The translations under genes were made by a program, and so were the position numbers. A stretch of DNA of 64,000 bases from Microbacterium sp. MYb62 (GTDB lineage: Bacteria > Actinomycetota > Actinomycetes > Actinomycetales > Microbacteriaceae). Shown piece by piece: positions 19,907 to 30,090 of this stretch; position 1 is the stretch's first letter; the number at the start of each line of letters is the position of its first letter. Location: assembly GCF_002979475.1 (NCBI RefSeq), contig NZ_PCOY01000006.1, positions 1 to 64,000 on the forward strand, in the 5' to 3' direction. The notes beneath the pieces were generated by a model. That model searched no databases. It saw only the letters and a program-made list of their open reading frames with translations, and was not told the origin of the DNA.

Positions 19907-20641
19907 ATGGCCGAGAACCTCGTGGATCTGCTCTGGCGGAAGGACGCCTCCCCCCGTACGACCGTGCGTCGCGGGCCCCGGGCCCGTCTTTCGGTCGATG
20001 AGGTGGTGGCCGGAGCGATCGAGCTCGCCGACACCCAGGGGGTCGACGCGATGACGATCCGTGCCCTGGCGCAGTCGCTCGAACTCACGACGATGTCGAT
20101 CTACACGCATGTCAGCAGTCGGGCGGACCTGCTCGTCCTGATGGTCGACGAGCTGCACGCGAGGATGCCGGCCACCTCGGATGAGGGGGCGGGGTGGCGC
20201 GCACGCGCGCGTCGGGTGGCCGAGGACAATCTCGCGCTCTTGCGCGCGCACCCGTGGATGTCGGACATCGACGACGCGAGGGTCGCGGTCGGCCCCGGCA
20301 CGATCGCGAAGTACGACCGCGAGCTGCGGGTGTTCGAAGACACCGATCTCGCCGATGTCGAGCGCGACGCGGCATTGTCGTTCGTCCTCGACTTCGTCGC
20401 GGCGACCGCGTCGAGAATGCGTGAGAGCGCGGAACGGGAGCAGTTCGGGCCCTTCTGGGCCGAGGCAGCACCGCGGCTGTCGACGTACCTCGGTGACCGA
20501 TTCCCCCTCGCGCAGTCCGTCGGACGCGCGGCCGGCGAGGCGATGGACGGTCCCTATGACGCCGACGTCGCGTGGAGGTTCGGCCTGGGTCGCGTGATCG
20601 ACGGGCTCGCCGGCATCATCTCGGATCGCTCCGCACGCTGA
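19907..20641 (+). CDS. TetR/AcrR family transcriptional regulator
   Basis: A 244-residue repressor. The N-terminal DNA-binding domain reads ARLSVDEVVAGAIELADTQGVDAMTIRALAQSLELTTMSIYTHVSSRADLL, a standard TetR helix-turn-helix. The C-terminal ligand-binding domain resembles the TetR_C tetracyclin-repressor-like class (HPWMSDI, RVFEDTDLADVERDAALSFVLDFV). The MAENLVDLLW start at ATG 19907 is typical of this subgroup; GTG 19880 is in frame. It is divergent from the VOC gene. Ligand unknown. Confidence 0.88.
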   Translation: MAENLVDLLWRKDASPRTTVRRGPRARLSVDEVVAGAIELADTQGVDAMTIRALAQSLELTTMSIYTHVSSRADLLVLMVDELHARMPATSDEGAGWRARARRVAEDNLALLRAHPWMSDIDDARVAVGPGTIAKYDRELRVFEDTDLADVERDAALSFVLDFVAATASRMRESAEREQFGPFWAEAAPRLSTYLGDRFPLAQSVGRAAGEAMDGPYDADVAWRFGLGRVIDGLAGIISDRSAR

Positions 20642-20660
20642 GCGCGTATCGCCGTGGGTC

Positions 20661-21359
20661 TCAGGCGTCGGCGCTGGGCTTCACGATCGCGATGGCACCG
20701 GTCTCGGCAGCGACCTTGCGGCGGTAGATGCGGCGCTGCTCCGGCAGAGAGACGTCGAACGTCACCGCGAGGATACGGATCACCGTCGTCACGGCGATGC
20801 CGACGACCGCGGCGATCGTGATGGGCATTCCCAGCGCCACCGCGATCACGATGAACGTGCATCCTGCGCCGGCGGCGACCGCGTACAGCGATCCGACGTG
20901 CATGATGGCGGTCGGGAGTCCCATCAACATGTCGCGGAGCACACTGCCGCCGACCGCGGCACAGACGCCGATGAAGACGGCCGGGACCTCGGGGATCCCG
21001 AAAGCGAGGGCCTTGCTCGTCCCGAAGGCCCCGAACATACCGATCACCACGGCATCGAGTACCACGATCGCGGTGTTCAGCCGGGTGAAGAGCCCCGCGA
21101 GCAGCATGCCGAACAGCGCCGCGCCACCCGCGGTCACCAGGTACCACTGGTTCTGCAGGGTCGCAGGAGTCTGCCCGAGCAGGATGTCGCGGATCAGACC
21201 CCCGCCCATCCCGATCATGATGCCGATGATCGCGACACCGAGCCAGTCGAGCCGCCGCTGGCCCTGGAAACCCGAGGCGAACATCGCGCCCTGGACGCCG
21301 CCGAGGCCGACGCCGAGCAGGTCCGCCCACAGCGGAATGGTGAAGAGCGGTTCGGTCAC
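20661..21359 (-). CDS. TRIC-type cation channel / UPF0126 membrane protein
   Basis: A 232-residue integral membrane protein with about seven hydrophobic helices arranged as two related halves. Both halves carry a Gly-rich motif before an Arg-Asp pair: [11 protein letters not shown] and [11 protein letters not shown]. This repeat is the hallmark of prokaryotic trimeric intracellular cation (TRIC) channels. GTG 21359 is chosen: GGGAG lies upstream and the first helix then begins at once. It converges on the tetR gene and is divergent from recO with 34 bases between. Confidence 0.85.
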   Translation of the reverse strand: MTEPLFTIPLWADLLGVGLGGVQGAMFASGFQGQRRLDWLGVAIIGIMIGMGGGLIRDILLGQTPATLQNQWYLVTAGGAALFGMLLAGLFTRLNTAIVVLDAVVIGMFGAFGTSKALAFGIPEVPAVFIGVCAAVGGSVLRDMLMGLPTAIMHVGSLYAVAAGAGCTFIVIAVALGMPITIAAVVGIAVTTVIRILAVTFDVSLPEQRRIYRRKVAAETGAIAIVKPSADA

Positions 21360-21381
21360 GCGTCCATTCTCCCGCACGGAG

Positions 21382-21394
21382 GATAATCGAAGGG
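21382..21394 (+). promoter_or_regulatory. Leaderless recO promoter
   Basis: GATAAT at 21382-21387 ends 7 bases before the recO GTG at 21394. A start of transcription at the GTG would give a leaderless message; no SD site is visible. Confidence 0.5.
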
Positions 21395-22137
21395 TGCCCA
21401 CCTACCGAGACGAAGCGGTGATCCTGCGCACCCACAAACTCGGTGAGGCGGATCGCATCGTCATCATGCTCTCGCGACGGCACGGCAAGGTCCGCGCGGT
21501 GGCGAAGGGGGTGCGTCGGACGTCGTCGAAGTTCGGCGCCAGGCTCGAGCCGTTCATGGTCGCCGACGTGCAGCTCTACCAGGGCCGCTCGCTCGACATC
21601 GTGCAGCAGGCCGAGTCCCTCGGCTCCTACGGCACCGACATCGCCGCGCACTACGACCGGTTCACGGCGGCGAACGCCATGGTCGAGACGGCCGACCGGC
21701 TGAGCGACGCGGAGGCGACTCCCGATCAGTACCTGCTCCTCGTGGGCGGACTGCGGGCTCTGTCGCGCGGAGAGCATGTGGCCCGGAGCATCCTCGACTC
21801 GTATCTGCTGCGTGTGATGTCGCTGTCGGGATGGGCGCCCTCGCTCGACGAATGCGCACGCTGCGGCACGCCGGGGCCGCACTCGCGGTTCGTCGCCCAG
21901 CTCGGCGGACTGGTGTGCCAGAACTGCGCTCCTGCCGGGAGCCCGCGTGTCGCCGACAAGACCCTGATGCTGCTCCGCGCCCTGATCGCGGGGGAGTGGG
22001 ACGTCATCGACGCTTCCTCCCACGCCGACACCGCCGCGGCGTCGGGACTCGTCTCCGCCTACGCCCAATGGCACCTGGAGCGCGGCATCCGCTCGCTCGC
22101 CCACGTGTCCGACATCCCTTCGGAAGGAGAACGGTGA
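21394..22137 (+). CDS. recO: DNA repair protein RecO
   Basis: A 247-residue recombination mediator of the RecFOR pathway that loads RecA on SSB-coated DNA. The N-terminal OB fold begins [21 protein letters not shown], with [17 protein letters not shown] zinc finger ([11 protein letters not shown] then LVCQNC) lies in the C-terminal half. GTG 21394 follows a GATAAT box by 7 bases. The stop overlaps the uppS GTG (GTGA), a conserved actinobacterial recO-uppS coupling. Confidence 0.94.
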   Translation: MPTYRDEAVILRTHKLGEADRIVIMLSRRHGKVRAVAKGVRRTSSKFGARLEPFMVADVQLYQGRSLDIVQQAESLGSYGTDIAAHYDRFTAANAMVETADRLSDAEATPDQYLLLVGGLRALSRGEHVARSILDSYLLRVMSLSGWAPSLDECARCGTPGPHSRFVAQLGGLVCQNCAPAGSPRVADKTLMLLRALIAGEWDVIDASSHADTAAASGLVSAYAQWHLERGIRSLAHVSDIPSEGER

Positions 22138-22937
22138 GCCCGAAGCCGTACACGCACAAGGATGCCGTGGCCTATCGCCCGCTGGACTGGACGGGCGTGC
22201 ATCCGCCCGCGTTCCGGGCCGTCCCGGAGCACGTCGCGATCGTGATGGACGGCAACGGCCGCTGGGCCAACCGTCGAGGACTCAACCGCATCGAGGGCCA
22301 CAAGGCGGGCGAGGAGGTGCTCCTCGACGTGGTCGCCGGAGCCATCCAGGCCGGCGTGAAGCACCTCTCCGTCTACGCGTTCTCCACGGAGAACTGGGCG
22401 CGCTCTCCGGAGGAGGTCCGCTTCCTCATGGGGTACAACCGCGACGTGCTGCATCGGCGCCGTGACCAGCTCAACGAATGGGGCGTGCGGATCCGATGGG
22501 CCGGGCGCAAGCCGCGGCTCTGGGGGAGCGTCATCAAAGAGCTGCAGTACGCCGAACAGCTGACCAGGGGCAACGACGTCCTCACCCTCACGATGTGCGT
22601 CAACTACGGCGGAAGAGTCGAACTCGTCGATGCGATGCGGGCGATCGCCGACGACGTCGCCGCCGGACGGGTGAAGCCGAAGGCGATCACCGAGAAGATG
22701 ATCCGCCGGAACCTGTACGTGCCGGATATGCCGGACGTCGACCTGTTCCTGCGCAGTTCGGGGGAGCAGCGCACCTCGAACTTCCTGCTGTGGGAGTCGG
22801 CCTACGCCGAGATGGTGTTCCTCGACACGCTCTGGCCCGACTTCTCGCGCGAGGAACTGTGGCGCGCGATCGGCATCTACCTGTCGCGTGATCGGCGCTT
22901 CGGCGGCGCGATCGACGTTCCCGACGCGTCGGCCTGA
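22134..22937 (+). CDS. uppS: Isoprenyl transferase (di-trans,poly-cis-decaprenyl or undecaprenyl diphosphate synthase)
   Basis: A 267-residue cis-prenyltransferase making the lipid carrier for peptidoglycan. Landmarks: [16 protein letters not shown] with the catalytic Asp, [21 protein letters not shown], and near the end [14 protein letters not shown] with [17 protein letters not shown] 22134 has GGAAGGAG upstream. Chain length of the product cannot be told from sequence alone. Its last 61 bases overlap the convergent P-loop kinase gene. Confidence 0.95.
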   Translation: MSPKPYTHKDAVAYRPLDWTGVHPPAFRAVPEHVAIVMDGNGRWANRRGLNRIEGHKAGEEVLLDVVAGAIQAGVKHLSVYAFSTENWARSPEEVRFLMGYNRDVLHRRRDQLNEWGVRIRWAGRKPRLWGSVIKELQYAEQLTRGNDVLTLTMCVNYGGRVELVDAMRAIADDVAAGRVKPKAITEKMIRRNLYVPDMPDVDLFLRSSGEQRTSNFLLWESAYAEMVFLDTLWPDFSREELWRAIGIYLSRDRRFGGAIDVPDASA

Positions 22938-23488
22938 CTACGCAGCCATCGCTCCGTCTCCCGCGGATGACGGAGCCGCACGATGGTGAGGTGCGGGAAG
23001 CGCTCGGCGTATCCCGGCATCCGCTCGGCCCAGTGCCCCAGGGTCTTCGTCTGCCACGCGAGGATGTTCTCCTCGGGATCGTCGCCGAACATCCTCCAGA
23101 TCGGCTTCTCGACGTTGTCGTTCCACATGCGGGTGCGCAGGATGCTGCGGCTAAGGGTGCGCCTGATCAGACGGTTGCGCACCACGCGGTAGGGGTAGTC
23201 GAGCCAGAGGGCGAGTTCCGCGCGCGGGGTGAGGACGGCGTCCGTGCCCTTGCTCGTGTACTGCCATTCCGTGATCCATCGGTCGTCGGCGGCGAACGCG
23301 CGCACGTCGTCGAGGAATTCGGTCCGCGGCGTCCAGTTCGGGCCGTGGAACAGGCCGTCGATCTCCACGTGGCGGAGATCCCACATCGCGCCGACACGAC
23401 CGGCCAGGTTGGTCTTCCCCGACCCGGTCACACCCGCCACGAGCACGCGCACGGGCCGGAACGGCAGCGGGTCGTCGGCGGAGAGCAT
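22877..23488 (-). CDS. P-loop nucleoside/adenylate kinase-like protein
   Basis: A 203-residue P-loop NTPase. Walker A is [17 protein letters not shown] near residue 15. [17 protein letters not shown] resembles the lid-type segment found in actinobacterial proteins labelled adenylate kinase-like or AAA ATPase. Acceptor unknown. Its ATG is at 23488. The C-terminal 20 codons overlap the uppS 3' end on the opposite strand. The last residues ([15 protein letters not shown]) look like a weakly constrained tail, so read-through into uppS may have extended it. Confidence 0.78.
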   Translation of the reverse strand: MLSADDPLPFRPVRVLVAGVTGSGKTNLAGRVGAMWDLRHVEIDGLFHGPNWTPRTEFLDDVRAFAADDRWITEWQYTSKGTDAVLTPRAELALWLDYPYRVVRNRLIRRTLSRSILRTRMWNDNVEKPIWRMFGDDPEENILAWQTKTLGHWAERMPGYAERFPHLTIVRLRHPRETERWLRSQADASGTSIAPPKRRSRDR

Positions 23489-23557
23489 CCGAGAATCCTA
23501 CCCGCGGGGCGCAGCTCCCTCGGAATAGCTCACAGGCGTATGCGGTTGGATGAAAGT

Positions 23558-24244
23558 GTGACTGAACCCATCTCCATCGACATCTGGTCCGACATCGCCT
23601 GCCCGTGGTGCTACATCGGCAAGCGCAACCTCGAGAAGGGTCTCGAAGCGGTCGCGGCCGATGAGGACGCGCCGCAGGTCAACATCACCTTCCACTCGTT
23701 CGAGCTCTCACCGGACACGCCCGTCGACTTCGACGGCGACGAGATCGACTTCCTCGCCGGACACAAGGGCATGCCGCGCGAGCAGGTCGAGCAGATGCTC
23801 TCCAACGTGACGGGCGTCGCCGCCAACGCGGGACTCGAGTACCGCTTCGATCTGCTGCAGCACACCAACACGGTGAAGGCGCACGAACTGCTGCACTTCG
23901 CGAAGGCCGAGGGCCTCCAGCACGAGATGGAGGAGCGGCTGATGTCCGCCTACTTCACCGAGGGCAAGCACGTCGGACGTATCGACGACCTCGTCGAGCT
24001 CGCGACCGAGGTCGGTCTCGATGCGGACCGCGCCCGAGCCGCGCTCGAGAGCGACCAGTACCTTCCGGCTGTACGTCAGGATCAGGCCCAGGCGCGCGCT
24101 TACGGCATCCAGGGCGTGCCGTTCTTCGTGGTCGACGGCCAGTACGGCATCAGCGGCGCGCAGCCGCCCGCCGCGTTCGAGAACGTGATCCGCGACCTCT
24201 GGTCGAAGCGCGGCGAGTCCGCGTCCGAGGCTGCCGCGGTCTAG
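23558..24244 (+). CDS. DsbA family oxidoreductase (FrnE/2-hydroxychromene isomerase-like)
   Basis: A 228-residue thioredoxin-fold protein. The active site is SDIACPWCYIGKRNLE (CPWC) near residue 17, followed by a helical insertion and the cis-Pro region AYGIQGVPFFVVDGQYGISGAQPP. This is the cytoplasmic FrnE-like group, with no signal peptide. GTG 23558 (MTEPISIDIW) is chosen; an upstream ATG at 23540 is in frame. A TTGGAT box 7 bases before the GTG hints at a leaderless start. Its TAG stop shares the palindrome CTAG with the stop of the convergent glutathione peroxidase. Confidence 0.88.
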   Translation: MTEPISIDIWSDIACPWCYIGKRNLEKGLEAVAADEDAPQVNITFHSFELSPDTPVDFDGDEIDFLAGHKGMPREQVEQMLSNVTGVAANAGLEYRFDLLQHTNTVKAHELLHFAKAEGLQHEMEERLMSAYFTEGKHVGRIDDLVELATEVGLDADRARAALESDQYLPAVRQDQAQARAYGIQGVPFFVVDGQYGISGAQPPAAFENVIRDLWSKRGESASEAAAV

Positions 24245-24735
24245 CGGGTCAGCGCCGCTTCGATCGCGCTGACGATCTCGGGGGCGTCCGGCTTCTGCTT
24301 CGGACGGAAGCGCAGGACGTCCCCGTCCGGCAGCACGAGGAACTTCTCGAAGTTCCACTCGACGCGACCGGCCTTGCCACCGGCGTCCGGCGTCTCCTTG
24401 AGTGCCTTGTAGAGGTCGGAGGCGTTCTTGCCGTTCACCTTGACCTTGTCGTTGACCGGGAAGGTGACGCCGTAGGTGGTCGAGCAGAACTCGAGGATCT
24501 GATCGACCGAGCCCGGCTCCTGACCGAAGAACTGGTTGCACGGGAAGCCGACGACGGTGAACCCGCGATCACCGTACAGGCGCTGCAGCTCCTCGAGCTG
24601 CTCGTACTGCGGCGTGAGGCCGCACTTCGAGGCGACGTTCACGACGAGCACCACATCGGCGCCCAGATCGTCGAGCGTCTTATCCTCGCCCCGAGCGTCG
24701 GTGAAGGGGATCGAACGGAGCGCGGAATCGGTCAT
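24241..24735 (-). CDS. Glutathione peroxidase family protein
   Basis: A 164-residue peroxidase reducing hydroperoxides, in actinobacteria probably with thioredoxin or mycothiol rather than glutathione. Catalytic residues: Cys in VNVASKCGLT, Gln in FPCNQFFGQEP and Trp-Asn in VEWNFEKFLV. ATG 24735 follows TAAGCT (24747-24742) by 7 bases, a candidate leaderless promoter; GTG 24741 is in frame. The stop lies in the shared CTAG with the DsbA-like gene. Divergent from dusB. Confidence 0.93.
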   Translation of the reverse strand: MTDSALRSIPFTDARGEDKTLDDLGADVVLVVNVASKCGLTPQYEQLEELQRLYGDRGFTVVGFPCNQFFGQEPGSVDQILEFCSTTYGVTFPVNDKVKVNGKNASDLYKALKETPDAGGKAGRVEWNFEKFLVLPDGDVLRFRPKQKPDAPEIVSAIEAALTR

Positions 24736-24794
24736 CTTCACAGCTTAGATCGCCGCATCCCTCCCGGCTCCGCGTCTGGGAGAATGGACAGGAC

Positions 24795-25949
24795 ATGACT
24801 CTCGCCACCGCCCCCGCCCGCCCCCTCCGCATCGGTCCGATCGATCTCGACGTGCCGGTCGTGCTCGCGCCCATGGCGGGCATCACCAACACCGCCTTCC
24901 GGCGTCTGTGCCGTGAGTACGGCGCCGGGCTCTATGTGAGCGAGATGATCACCTCGCGTGCGCTGGTCGAGCGCAACGAGACGACCATGCGGCTCATCCG
25001 GCATCATGAGTCCGAGACTCCACGCTCCATCCAGCTCTACGGCGTCGACCCGAACACGATCGCCGAAGCCGTGCGCATCATCGTCGCCGAGGATCACGCC
25101 GACCACATCGATCTCAACTTCGGCTGCCCCGTGCCGAAGGTCACACGTCGTGGTGGGGGAGCAGCGCTCCCCTGGAAGTCGAAGCTCTTCGCCGACATCG
25201 TCGATCAGGCCGTCAAGGCTGCGGGCGATGTGCCGCTCACGGTGAAGATGCGCAAGGGCATCGACAAGGACCACCTGACATTCCTCGACGCGGGACGCGC
25301 AGCGGAAGATGCTGGAGCCGCCGCGGTCGCCCTGCATGCGCGCACCGCCGGCGAGTTCTACTCAGGATTCGCCGATTGGAATGCGATCGGCGAGCTCAAG
25401 CAGGCCGTCACGAGCATCCCCGTGCTCGGCAACGGCGACATCTGGTCGGCCGACGACGCGGTGCGCATGATGGCGCAGACGGACTGCGACGGCGTCGTGG
25501 TCGGTCGCGGGTGCCTCGGGCGTCCGTGGCTGTTCGGCGAGCTGGCCACCGCTTTCGGAGGCGAGGGCAAGACGGTCGATGCCACCCTCGGCTTCGTCGC
25601 CGACGCGTTCCGCCGTCACGCAGAGCTCCTGGTCGAGTTCTTCGAGGACGAGGACCGCGGGTGCCGAGACATCCGCAAGCACGTCTCCTGGTACTTCAAG
25701 GGCTACCCCGTCGGCGGGGACATCCGCACCGGGCTCGCCACGGCATCCAGCCTCGCGGAGATCGACGACTTCCTCGGACGCCTCGATCGCGCGGCACCGT
25801 ACCCTGGGGCCGATGCCGAGGGACAGCGTGGTCGATCCGGACACCCCAAGCGCACGGCGCTGCCGGACAAGTGGCTGGAGTCGCGCGAACTCGCGTCGTC
25901 GGCCTCGGAGATGATGCGTGGAGCGGAGATCGAGAACAGTGGTGGTTGA
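24795..25949 (+). CDS. dusB: tRNA-dihydrouridine synthase (DusB-type)
   Basis: A 384-residue FMN enzyme reducing uridine in the tRNA D loop. Motifs: VVLAPMAGITNTAFRRLC, IDLNFGCPVPKVTRRGGG with the catalytic Cys, VKMRKGID, LHARTAGEFYSG, and GNGDIW with VVGRGCLGRPWLF for FMN binding. ATG 24795 is preceded by GGACAGG. The 3' end overlaps dgt. The dusB-dgt-dnaG order is common in actinobacteria. Confidence 0.95.
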   Translation: MTLATAPARPLRIGPIDLDVPVVLAPMAGITNTAFRRLCREYGAGLYVSEMITSRALVERNETTMRLIRHHESETPRSIQLYGVDPNTIAEAVRIIVAEDHADHIDLNFGCPVPKVTRRGGGAALPWKSKLFADIVDQAVKAAGDVPLTVKMRKGIDKDHLTFLDAGRAAEDAGAAAVALHARTAGEFYSGFADWNAIGELKQAVTSIPVLGNGDIWSADDAVRMMAQTDCDGVVVGRGCLGRPWLFGELATAFGGEGKTVDATLGFVADAFRRHAELLVEFFEDEDRGCRDIRKHVSWYFKGYPVGGDIRTGLATASSLAEIDDFLGRLDRAAPYPGADAEGQRGRSGHPKRTALPDKWLESRELASSASEMMRGAEIENSGG

Positions 25950-27324
25950 CCCTCAGGTCGGCCTGCGCGCCGACGGTTACGACGCGCGAGACGCCGAGCG
26001 CTTCTTCGCGGAGACCCATCGATCCGAACGCAACGACTTCGCCCGCGACCGGGCGCGCGTCCTGCACTCCGCAGCTCTGCGGCGCCTGGCCGCGAAGACG
26101 CAGGTGCTGAGCCCGGCCAGCACCGCCGACTTCGCCCGCAACCGCCTGACCCATTCACTCGAGGTCGCGCAGGTCGGTCGCGAGCTCGCCGTGGCGCTCG
26201 GCGTCTCGGCCGACGTCGTCGACACCGCCTGTCTCAGTCATGACCTCGGCCACCCGCCCTTCGGTCACAACGGCGAGCGTGCGCTCAACGAATGGGCCGA
26301 GCACATCGGCGGGTTCGAGGGGAATGCCCAGTCGCTGCGCATCCTCTCGCGGCTCGAGGCGAAGGTGCTCGACGACGACGATCGCTCCGTGGGCCTGAAC
26401 CTCACCCGCGCCAGCCTCGATGCGACCTGCAAGTACCCGTGGACCGTCGACAGTCCGGTGCCGGATCCGGGTGGGCGTCTGAAGTTCGGCGTGTACCCCG
26501 AGGACGAGGCCGTGTTCCGCTGGATGCGTGAGGGAGCCCCGGGACGGCTCCGGTGCATCGAAGCCGAGATCATGGATCTCTCCGACGACATCGCGTACTC
26601 CGTGCACGACTTCGAGGACGCGATCGTCAACGGCTACGTGGATGTCGCCCAGCTCGCCGACCCGCACCAGCACGACGCACTCGTCGGACGCATCCAGCAG
26701 TGGGTGGGGTACGACTTCACTCGCGACGAGCTGGCGGACGCGCTGTACCGCCTGTCGTCCCAGCCGATGTGGCTGGCGTCGTTCGACCGTTCCCGGCAGG
26801 CACTCGCCCGTCTCAAGAACCTCACGAGCGACCTGATCGGGCGCTTCGCCAAGGCCGCGGTCGCGGCCACCAAAGAGGCCTACGGCAGTACCGCACTGGT
26901 GCGCTACAACGCCCATGTCATCGTGCCGCGGGTGATCGAGGTCGAGATCGCCGTCCTCAAGGGCATCATGGGCCAGGCCATCGTGACGATCGAAGCCCGC
27001 AAAGGCGTCTACAAGGAGCAGCGGCGCGTCCTGAAGCGGCTCGCCGACGCCCTCTGGTCGACCGACGCCCTGTGGTCCGCCGGGTCCGATGTGCTCGAGC
27101 CGGCGTTCGCCGCGGACTTCGTCGCGGCCGAAGACGACGCCGAGCGCGCCAGGGTCGTGGTCGATCAGATCGCGAGCCTCACCGATCAGAGTGCGATCGA
27201 CTGGCACAACCGCCTGGTCGGTGAGATCGATCCGGCCGAGGTCGGCATCTGGACACCCCGTCACGCTCGCCCCGGCGCCCGTGCGCATGCCGAGAGGCGG
27301 CCCGTCGCCGAAGGGGCGCACTGA
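25939..27324 (+). CDS. dgt: Deoxyguanosine triphosphate triphosphohydrolase-like protein (HD domain)
   Basis: A 461-residue dNTPase hydrolysing dNTP to nucleoside and tripolyphosphate. The HD metal site appears as [14 protein letters not shown] and [16 protein letters not shown], with [14 protein letters not shown] and [17 protein letters not shown] downstream. The start is uncertain among GTG 25939, 25942 and 25918; 25939 is used, with GGAG and GAGAA upstream. It overlaps dusB by 11 bases and abuts dnaG (TGATG). Substrate preference among dNTPs is not readable. Confidence 0.93.
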   Translation: MVVDPQVGLRADGYDARDAERFFAETHRSERNDFARDRARVLHSAALRRLAAKTQVLSPASTADFARNRLTHSLEVAQVGRELAVALGVSADVVDTACLSHDLGHPPFGHNGERALNEWAEHIGGFEGNAQSLRILSRLEAKVLDDDDRSVGLNLTRASLDATCKYPWTVDSPVPDPGGRLKFGVYPEDEAVFRWMREGAPGRLRCIEAEIMDLSDDIAYSVHDFEDAIVNGYVDVAQLADPHQHDALVGRIQQWVGYDFTRDELADALYRLSSQPMWLASFDRSRQALARLKNLTSDLIGRFAKAAVAATKEAYGSTALVRYNAHVIVPRVIEVEIAVLKGIMGQAIVTIEARKGVYKEQRRVLKRLADALWSTDALWSAGSDVLEPAFAADFVAAEDDAERARVVVDQIASLTDQSAIDWHNRLVGEIDPAEVGIWTPRHARPGARAHAERRPVAEGAH

Positions 27325-29183
27325 TGCCGCGGATCCTGCAGGCCGATGTCGACGAGGTGAAGGCGCGCACGAACATCGCCGACATCATCGGTGAGCGCGT
27401 CGCCCTCAGATCCGCGGGCGTCGGATCGCTCAAGGGGCTGTGCCCCTTCCACGACGAGAAGAGCCCCAGCTTCCACGTGCGCCAGCAGGTCGGCTACTAC
27501 CATTGCTTCGGCTGCGGGGAATCGGGAGACGTCTACTCGTTCCTTCGCGAGATGGACCATGTCAGCTTCACCGAGGCGGTCGAGCGCCTCGCCGGTCGCA
27601 TCGGGTACACCCTGCACTACGAAGACGGCGGGGCGGCGCCCGAGACGAGTGGTCGCAGCCGCCTGTATGCCGCGAACACCGCCGCGGCGGAGTTCTTCCG
27701 TGCGCAGCTGCTCACACCGGACGCCGAGGCCGGTCGCCGCTTCCTCGGAGAGCGCGGTTTCGATGCGGGCGCGGCCGCGCACTTCGGCGTGGGCTTCGCG
27801 CCGCGTGGCTGGGACGGCATGCTCAAGGCACTCACCGCGCAGGGCTTCACACGTGAGGAACTCAGCAATGCGGGTCTGGTCTCGACCGGGCAGCGCGGGG
27901 TGTACGACCGGTTCCGCGGGCGCCTGGTGTGGCCGATCCGCGACGTGTCAGGGCAGACGATCGGCTTCGGTGCGCGCAAGCTGTTCGACGACGATCAGGG
28001 GCCGAAGTACCTGAACACCCCGGAGACGCCGATCTACAAGAAGGCGCAGGTGCTGTACGGGCTCGACCTCGCCAAACGGGACATCGCACGAGGGGATCCT
28101 CGGCGGGTGGTCGTCGTCGAGGGGTACACCGATGTGATGGCGTGCCACCTCGCGGGCCTCACGACGGCCATCGCGACCTGCGGCACGGCATTCGGCACCG
28201 AGCACATCAAGGTGCTGCGCCGCGTGATGGGCGACGACAACGCCTCGGGCGAGGTGGTCTTCACTTTCGACGGCGACGAGGCGGGACAGAAGGCGGCGTT
28301 GCGCGCCTTCACGGAAGACGATCGATTCAACGCCCAGACGTTCGTCGCGGTCGCCCCGGACGGGCTCGACCCGTGCGACATGCGGCTCCAGCGGGGCGAT
28401 GCGGCGGTGCGCGGGCTGATGGACACGAAGCAGCCGATGTTCGAGTTCGCGATCGATCGCAAGCTCGCCGGATTCGACCTGTCGACCGTCGAGGGGCGGG
28501 TCGGCGCACTCCGCGCCGCCGCGCCGATCGTGGCGGAGATCCGCGACCAGCTGCTGCGTCCCGGCTATGAGCGGGTCCTGGCCCGTCGACTCGGGATGGA
28601 TCCGACCGAGGTGCGCAGTGAGGTCGAGCGCGCGGCCCGCGGCGGACCCGCACCGCAGCAGGTGCGGCGCGAGGCGCCCCAGATCGACGCCGTGACCGGC
28701 GCGCCCGTCGTCGCACCCGTCACTCTGGCGAGTCTGCCGCGCAGCGCCGATGTCGCGGTCGAGCGTGACGCGCTGATGGGGGCGCTGCAGTACGGCCACC
28801 AGATCGATCAGGCACTCCTGAACAGGGCACTGGGTGCCCCGTTCCGCACGCCGGGACTCGATGCTGTGCGTGAGGCCGTGGCAGCCGCGCCCGACCGCGC
28901 GAGGGCGGGGTGGGTGACCGAGGCGGTGAACGGTGTCCGCGAGCCCTACCGCTCGCTCGCGGGGGAGCTGCTGATGACGCCGTTCCCTGCGCGCGACGAG
29001 GAGCGGGCCGTCGCCACCGTGGCCGATCTCGCCCGTCGTCTCGTCCTTCGCCAGCTCGAGCAGGAGAAGCAGGAGCTCCTCGGAGCCGTGCAGCGCGTCC
29101 CGGCAGACTCCGACGGTGGCAGGGCGCTGCGGATGCGACTGCGCGACATCGATGCGGAGCGTCAGCGGTTCGCCGAGTCGTAA
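27324..29183 (+). CDS. dnaG: DNA primase
   Basis: A 619-residue primase making RNA primers for replication. The CHC2 zinc finger has C40, H43, C61 and C64 ([11 protein letters not shown] and [12 protein letters not shown]). The catalytic TOPRIM core shows [17 protein letters not shown] and [16 protein letters not shown]. The C-terminal 150 residues form the DnaB-interacting region. Position next to dgt is conserved in this phylum. ATG 27324 shares one base with the dgt stop. Confidence 0.97.
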   Translation: MPRILQADVDEVKARTNIADIIGERVALRSAGVGSLKGLCPFHDEKSPSFHVRQQVGYYHCFGCGESGDVYSFLREMDHVSFTEAVERLAGRIGYTLHYEDGGAAPETSGRSRLYAANTAAAEFFRAQLLTPDAEAGRRFLGERGFDAGAAAHFGVGFAPRGWDGMLKALTAQGFTREELSNAGLVSTGQRGVYDRFRGRLVWPIRDVSGQTIGFGARKLFDDDQGPKYLNTPETPIYKKAQVLYGLDLAKRDIARGDPRRVVVVEGYTDVMACHLAGLTTAIATCGTAFGTEHIKVLRRVMGDDNASGEVVFTFDGDEAGQKAALRAFTEDDRFNAQTFVAVAPDGLDPCDMRLQRGDAAVRGLMDTKQPMFEFAIDRKLAGFDLSTVEGRVGALRAAAPIVAEIRDQLLRPGYERVLARRLGMDPTEVRSEVERAARGGPAPQQVRREAPQIDAVTGAPVVAPVTLASLPRSADVAVERDALMGALQYGHQIDQALLNRALGAPFRTPGLDAVREAVAAAPDRARAGWVTEAVNGVREPYRSLAGELLMTPFPARDEERAVATVADLARRLVLRQLEQEKQELLGAVQRVPADSDGGRALRMRLRDIDAERQRFAES

Positions 29184-29219
29184 CCCTGACCGGCCTCGCG
29201 CAGAGGGCAGGATGGAGAC

Positions 29220-29993
29220 ATGTCCCGCAGGCCCGAATCCACGAACACGATCGACTGCTCGGATCTGGTGATCGATCGGATCGGCCACGGGATGCCGACC
29301 CGCGCCGTCGACGGCGTTACCTTCTCTCTCGCCCCCGGCGGGCTGATCTGCGTCGCAGGACCCACCGGGTCGGGAAAGTCGACGCTGGTCGCCGCTCTCG
29401 CCGGATCGACGGATCCCTCGGTCAAGGTCGTCGGCGGGCGTGCGCAGGTGTGCGGGGTCGATGTACGCCGGCCAGGGCGCAAACACCGCATCCTCACGTA
29501 TCGCACCGGATTCGTGCCGCAAGGCGCGGGCGCCGACCTGCCGCCGCGGCTGACCGTGAACGAGGTGATCGCCGAGCCGATCCTCGTCCGGGAGCGGAAG
29601 GTGAACTCGAAGGCGCTCTCGATCCGTGTGGCCACGCTCCTCGACGAGCTGCACCTGCCGCTCGGTACGGCCGCGAAGTTCCCCTACGAGCTCAGCGCGG
29701 GCATGCGGCAGCGCGTGGCGATCGCTCGCTCGTTCGTTCTCGAGCCGAAGGTCCTCATCGCGGACGAAGTGCTCGCGAACCTCGACCTCGAGGTTCGGCC
29801 GGTGGTCTTCGACGCCATCACGCGGCGGCGGAAGGAGCAGTCGATGGCGGCGCTCCTCGTGACCAACGATGCCGATTTCATCCGCGAGCTGAACGCCGAG
29901 ACGCTCATGCTCCGCGGTGGTCATGTCGTGGCCCGCGGCGTGGGGAAGGACCTGCTGTGGGTTCCGAACGCCGAGTCGGATTCCCGCCCCTGA
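29220..29993 (+). CDS. Lone ABC transporter ATP-binding protein
   Basis: A 257-residue ATPase with Walker A VAGPTGSGKSTLVAAL near residue 43 and Walker B VLIADEVLANLD. The signature is unusual, ELSAGMRQRVAIARSF, where LSGGQ is expected. Other features resemble the OppD/DppF peptide-transport ATPases. Instead of a Glu-Pro after the Walker B Asp it has ADEV. No permease or binding protein is adjacent; it follows dnaG and precedes a tRNA gene. CAGGAT at 29208-29213 lies 7 bases before the ATG, and GGATGGAG can serve as SD. Function unassigned. Confidence 0.75.
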   Translation: MSRRPESTNTIDCSDLVIDRIGHGMPTRAVDGVTFSLAPGGLICVAGPTGSGKSTLVAALAGSTDPSVKVVGGRAQVCGVDVRRPGRKHRILTYRTGFVPQGAGADLPPRLTVNEVIAEPILVRERKVNSKALSIRVATLLDELHLPLGTAAKFPYELSAGMRQRVAIARSFVLEPKVLIADEVLANLDLEVRPVVFDAITRRRKEQSMAALLVTNDADFIRELNAETLMLRGGHVVARGVGKDLLWVPNAESDSRP

Positions 29994-30055
29994 CCCCGAC
30001 ACGCCCGGAAGGCGCATATGCCGCCCCGGTGTCATGAACGGGCTCCGGAGTTTGC

Positions 30056-30061
30056 TAAGCT
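30056..30061 (+). promoter_or_regulatory. Candidate tRNA-Asn -10 box
   Basis: TAAGCT within TTTGCTAAGCTTG, 29 bases before the tRNA. It resembles strong actinobacterial tRNA promoters. The -35 region was not resolved. The 29994-30090 stretch holds nothing else I recognise. Confidence 0.5.
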
Positions 30062-30090
30062 TGTCGAGTTGCCCGCGCAGCGGAGCACAT

